Shown: in pieces, positions 5,311 to 7,984 of the stretch
How positions within the stretch are numbered: the first letter of the stretch is position 1
Layout: every line of letters begins with the position of its first letter
DNA from: Pseudomonadota bacterium
GTDB lineage: Bacteria > Pseudomonadota > Alphaproteobacteria > Caulobacterales > Caulobacteraceae
Length of the DNA: 7,984 nucleotides
Reading direction: 5' to 3'
Assembly: GCA_023451375.1 (NCBI GenBank)
Contig: JAEXZS010000077.1
Location: forward strand, 1 to 7,984
Made by a program: the position numbers and the translations under genes
Notes under the pieces: model-generated
The model's database searches: none
The model's input: the letters and a program-made list of their open reading frames with translations, nothing else
What the model was told of the DNA's origin: nothing

Positions 5311-5784
5311 ATGTCCCGTCGTCACCGCGCCCAGAAGCGTGAAGTCCTGCCGGATCCCAAGTTCGGCGACCTGGTCGTCACCAAGTTCATGAACTACGTG
5401 ATGTATGAAGGTAAGAAGGCCGTCGCCGAGAACATCGTCTACGGCGCCTTCGACATCCTGGCCGACAAGAAGAAGGAACAGACCGCGGTCGAGACCTTCC
5501 ATTCCGCGCTGGAAAACGTCGCTCCGGCCGTTGAAGTGCGGTCGCGTCGCGTCGGCGGCGCCACCTACCAGGTGCCGGTCGAGGTCCGTCCGGACCGTCG
5601 TCGCGCCCTGGCCATCCGCTGGTTGGTCAACGCCGCCCGGAACCGTGGCGAGAACACCATGACCGAGAAGCTGGCGGCCGAGCTGCTGGACGCCTCGAAC
5701 AACCGCGGCACCGCGGTCAAGAAGCGTGAAGACACCCACAAGATGGCCGAAGCGAACCGCGCCTTCAGCCATTATCGCTGGTAA
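5311..5784 (+). CDS. rpsG: 30S ribosomal protein S7
   Basis: S7 is the primary assembly protein of the 30S head; it binds the 3' major domain of 16S rRNA and lies near the E site. The product has 157 residues, close to the usual 156. It shows the family blocks LPDPKFGD (14-21), the SRRVGGATYQVPVEVRP block (about 78-94) and the C-terminal GTAVKKREDTHKMAEANRAF block ending in SHYRW. The start follows a good ribosome binding site and matches the conserved N-terminus (MSRRHRAQKREVLPDP). It is the second gene of the str operon. In enterobacteria S7 represses its own operon by binding the rpsL-rpsG gap; the gap here is only 36 bases and I see no equivalent structure. A hairpin-rich 135-base spacer follows before fusA. 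Confidence 0.98.
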   Translation: MSRRHRAQKREVLPDPKFGDLVVTKFMNYVMYEGKKAVAENIVYGAFDILADKKKEQTAVETFHSALENVAPAVEVRSRRVGGATYQVPVEVRPDRRRALAIRWLVNAARNRGENTMTEKLAAELLDASNNRGTAVKKREDTHKMAEANRAFSHYRW

Positions 5785-5821
5785 CGCCTTCAAGGCGTCG
5801 CACGCGATCCCTATCTAAGAC

Positions 5822-5850
5822 TATCCGGCGCGGGCGGTTTGAGCTAAATC
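5822..5850 (+). promoter_or_regulatory. Weak candidate internal promoter for fusA
   Basis: GCTAAATC at 5843-5850 is a full match to the Caulobacter-type -10 consensus GCTANAWC. The expected -35 region, TATCCGG (5822-5828, spacing 14), matches only four of seven positions. The site overlaps the inter-gene hairpin, so its bases may be kept for folding instead. Confidence 0.25.
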
Positions 5851-5860
5851 GCCCGCGCCG
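5826..5860 (+). promoter_or_regulatory. Strong hairpin between rpsG and fusA
   Basis: CGGCGCGGGCG (5826-5836) pairs perfectly with CGCCCGCGCCG (5850-5860). Inside, GTTT and AAAT extend the stem to about 15 pairs (one G-U), leaving a GAGCT loop. The bases after it (TCATATCC) hold no T-run, so it is unlikely to be an efficient terminator. A mRNA-stability element, processing site or partial attenuator are possible. A smaller hairpin, ACGCC-TTCAA-GGCGT (5784-5798), begins at the last base of the rpsG stop codon. Confidence 0.65.
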
Positions 5861-5906
5861 TCATATCCGACATTTCAAGGGCGCCCCGGCGTCCGGCAAA
5901 GCCCCC

Positions 5907-5912
5907 AAGGGA
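5907..5912 (+). promoter_or_regulatory. Ribosome binding site of fusA
   Basis: AAGGGA lies seven bases before the ATG at 5920. It supports that start, which also matches the conserved EF-G N-terminus. Confidence 0.65.
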
Positions 5913-5919
5913 CGCTCCC

Positions 5920-7984
<2,065 letters not shown>

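Noticed and set aside
4897..5793. A 298-codon minus-strand open frame across rpsL and rpsG
   Set aside because: It is antisense to two conserved ribosomal protein genes and shows the same compositional shadow effect; it even spans the gap between them without any start signal.

Overview
The window is GC-rich DNA from an alphaproteobacterium, most likely a Caulobacterales member such as Brevundimonas or a close relative of Caulobacter. I infer this from the protein sequences of RpoC, S12, S7 and EF-G, the strong G/C preference at third codon positions, and promoter-like sites of the Caulobacter housekeeping type. The assignment rests on remembered sequence resemblance, not on a search.

Layout, left to right. 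(1) 1-2759, plus strand: the C-terminal two thirds of rpoC (RNA polymerase beta'), entering from the left edge and ended by a clear intrinsic terminator at 2791-2820. (2) 2881-3024, plus strand: a small gene for a 47-residue putative single-pass membrane protein with its own ribosome binding site. (3) 3062-4509, minus strand: two overlapping genes (stop/start ATGA) for paralogous proteins of 226 and 256 residues. Each has a short N-terminus, one membrane segment, a proline-rich linker and a C-terminal region with four similarly spaced cysteines. The upstream gene appears to start at TTG. (4) 4510-4899: a 390-base gap without a convincing protein gene. It holds a plus-strand promoter candidate, a two-hairpin RNA ending in a good intrinsic terminator (candidate small RNA or leader attenuator), and the rpsL leader. 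(5) 4900-7984, plus strand: the start of the str operon, rpsL (S12), rpsG (S7) and fusA (EF-G). fusA is cut by the right edge a few codons before its expected end. A strong 15-bp hairpin lies between rpsG and fusA.

The core genes are ordinary transcription and translation machinery. In many alphaproteobacteria rpoC is followed closely by rpsL-rpsG-fusA. Here about 2.1 kb of poorly characterised sequence separates them, and this insert (small membrane protein, duplicated Cys-containing envelope proteins, candidate RNA) is the part worth attention. I found no CRISPR array, transposase, tRNA or rRNA.
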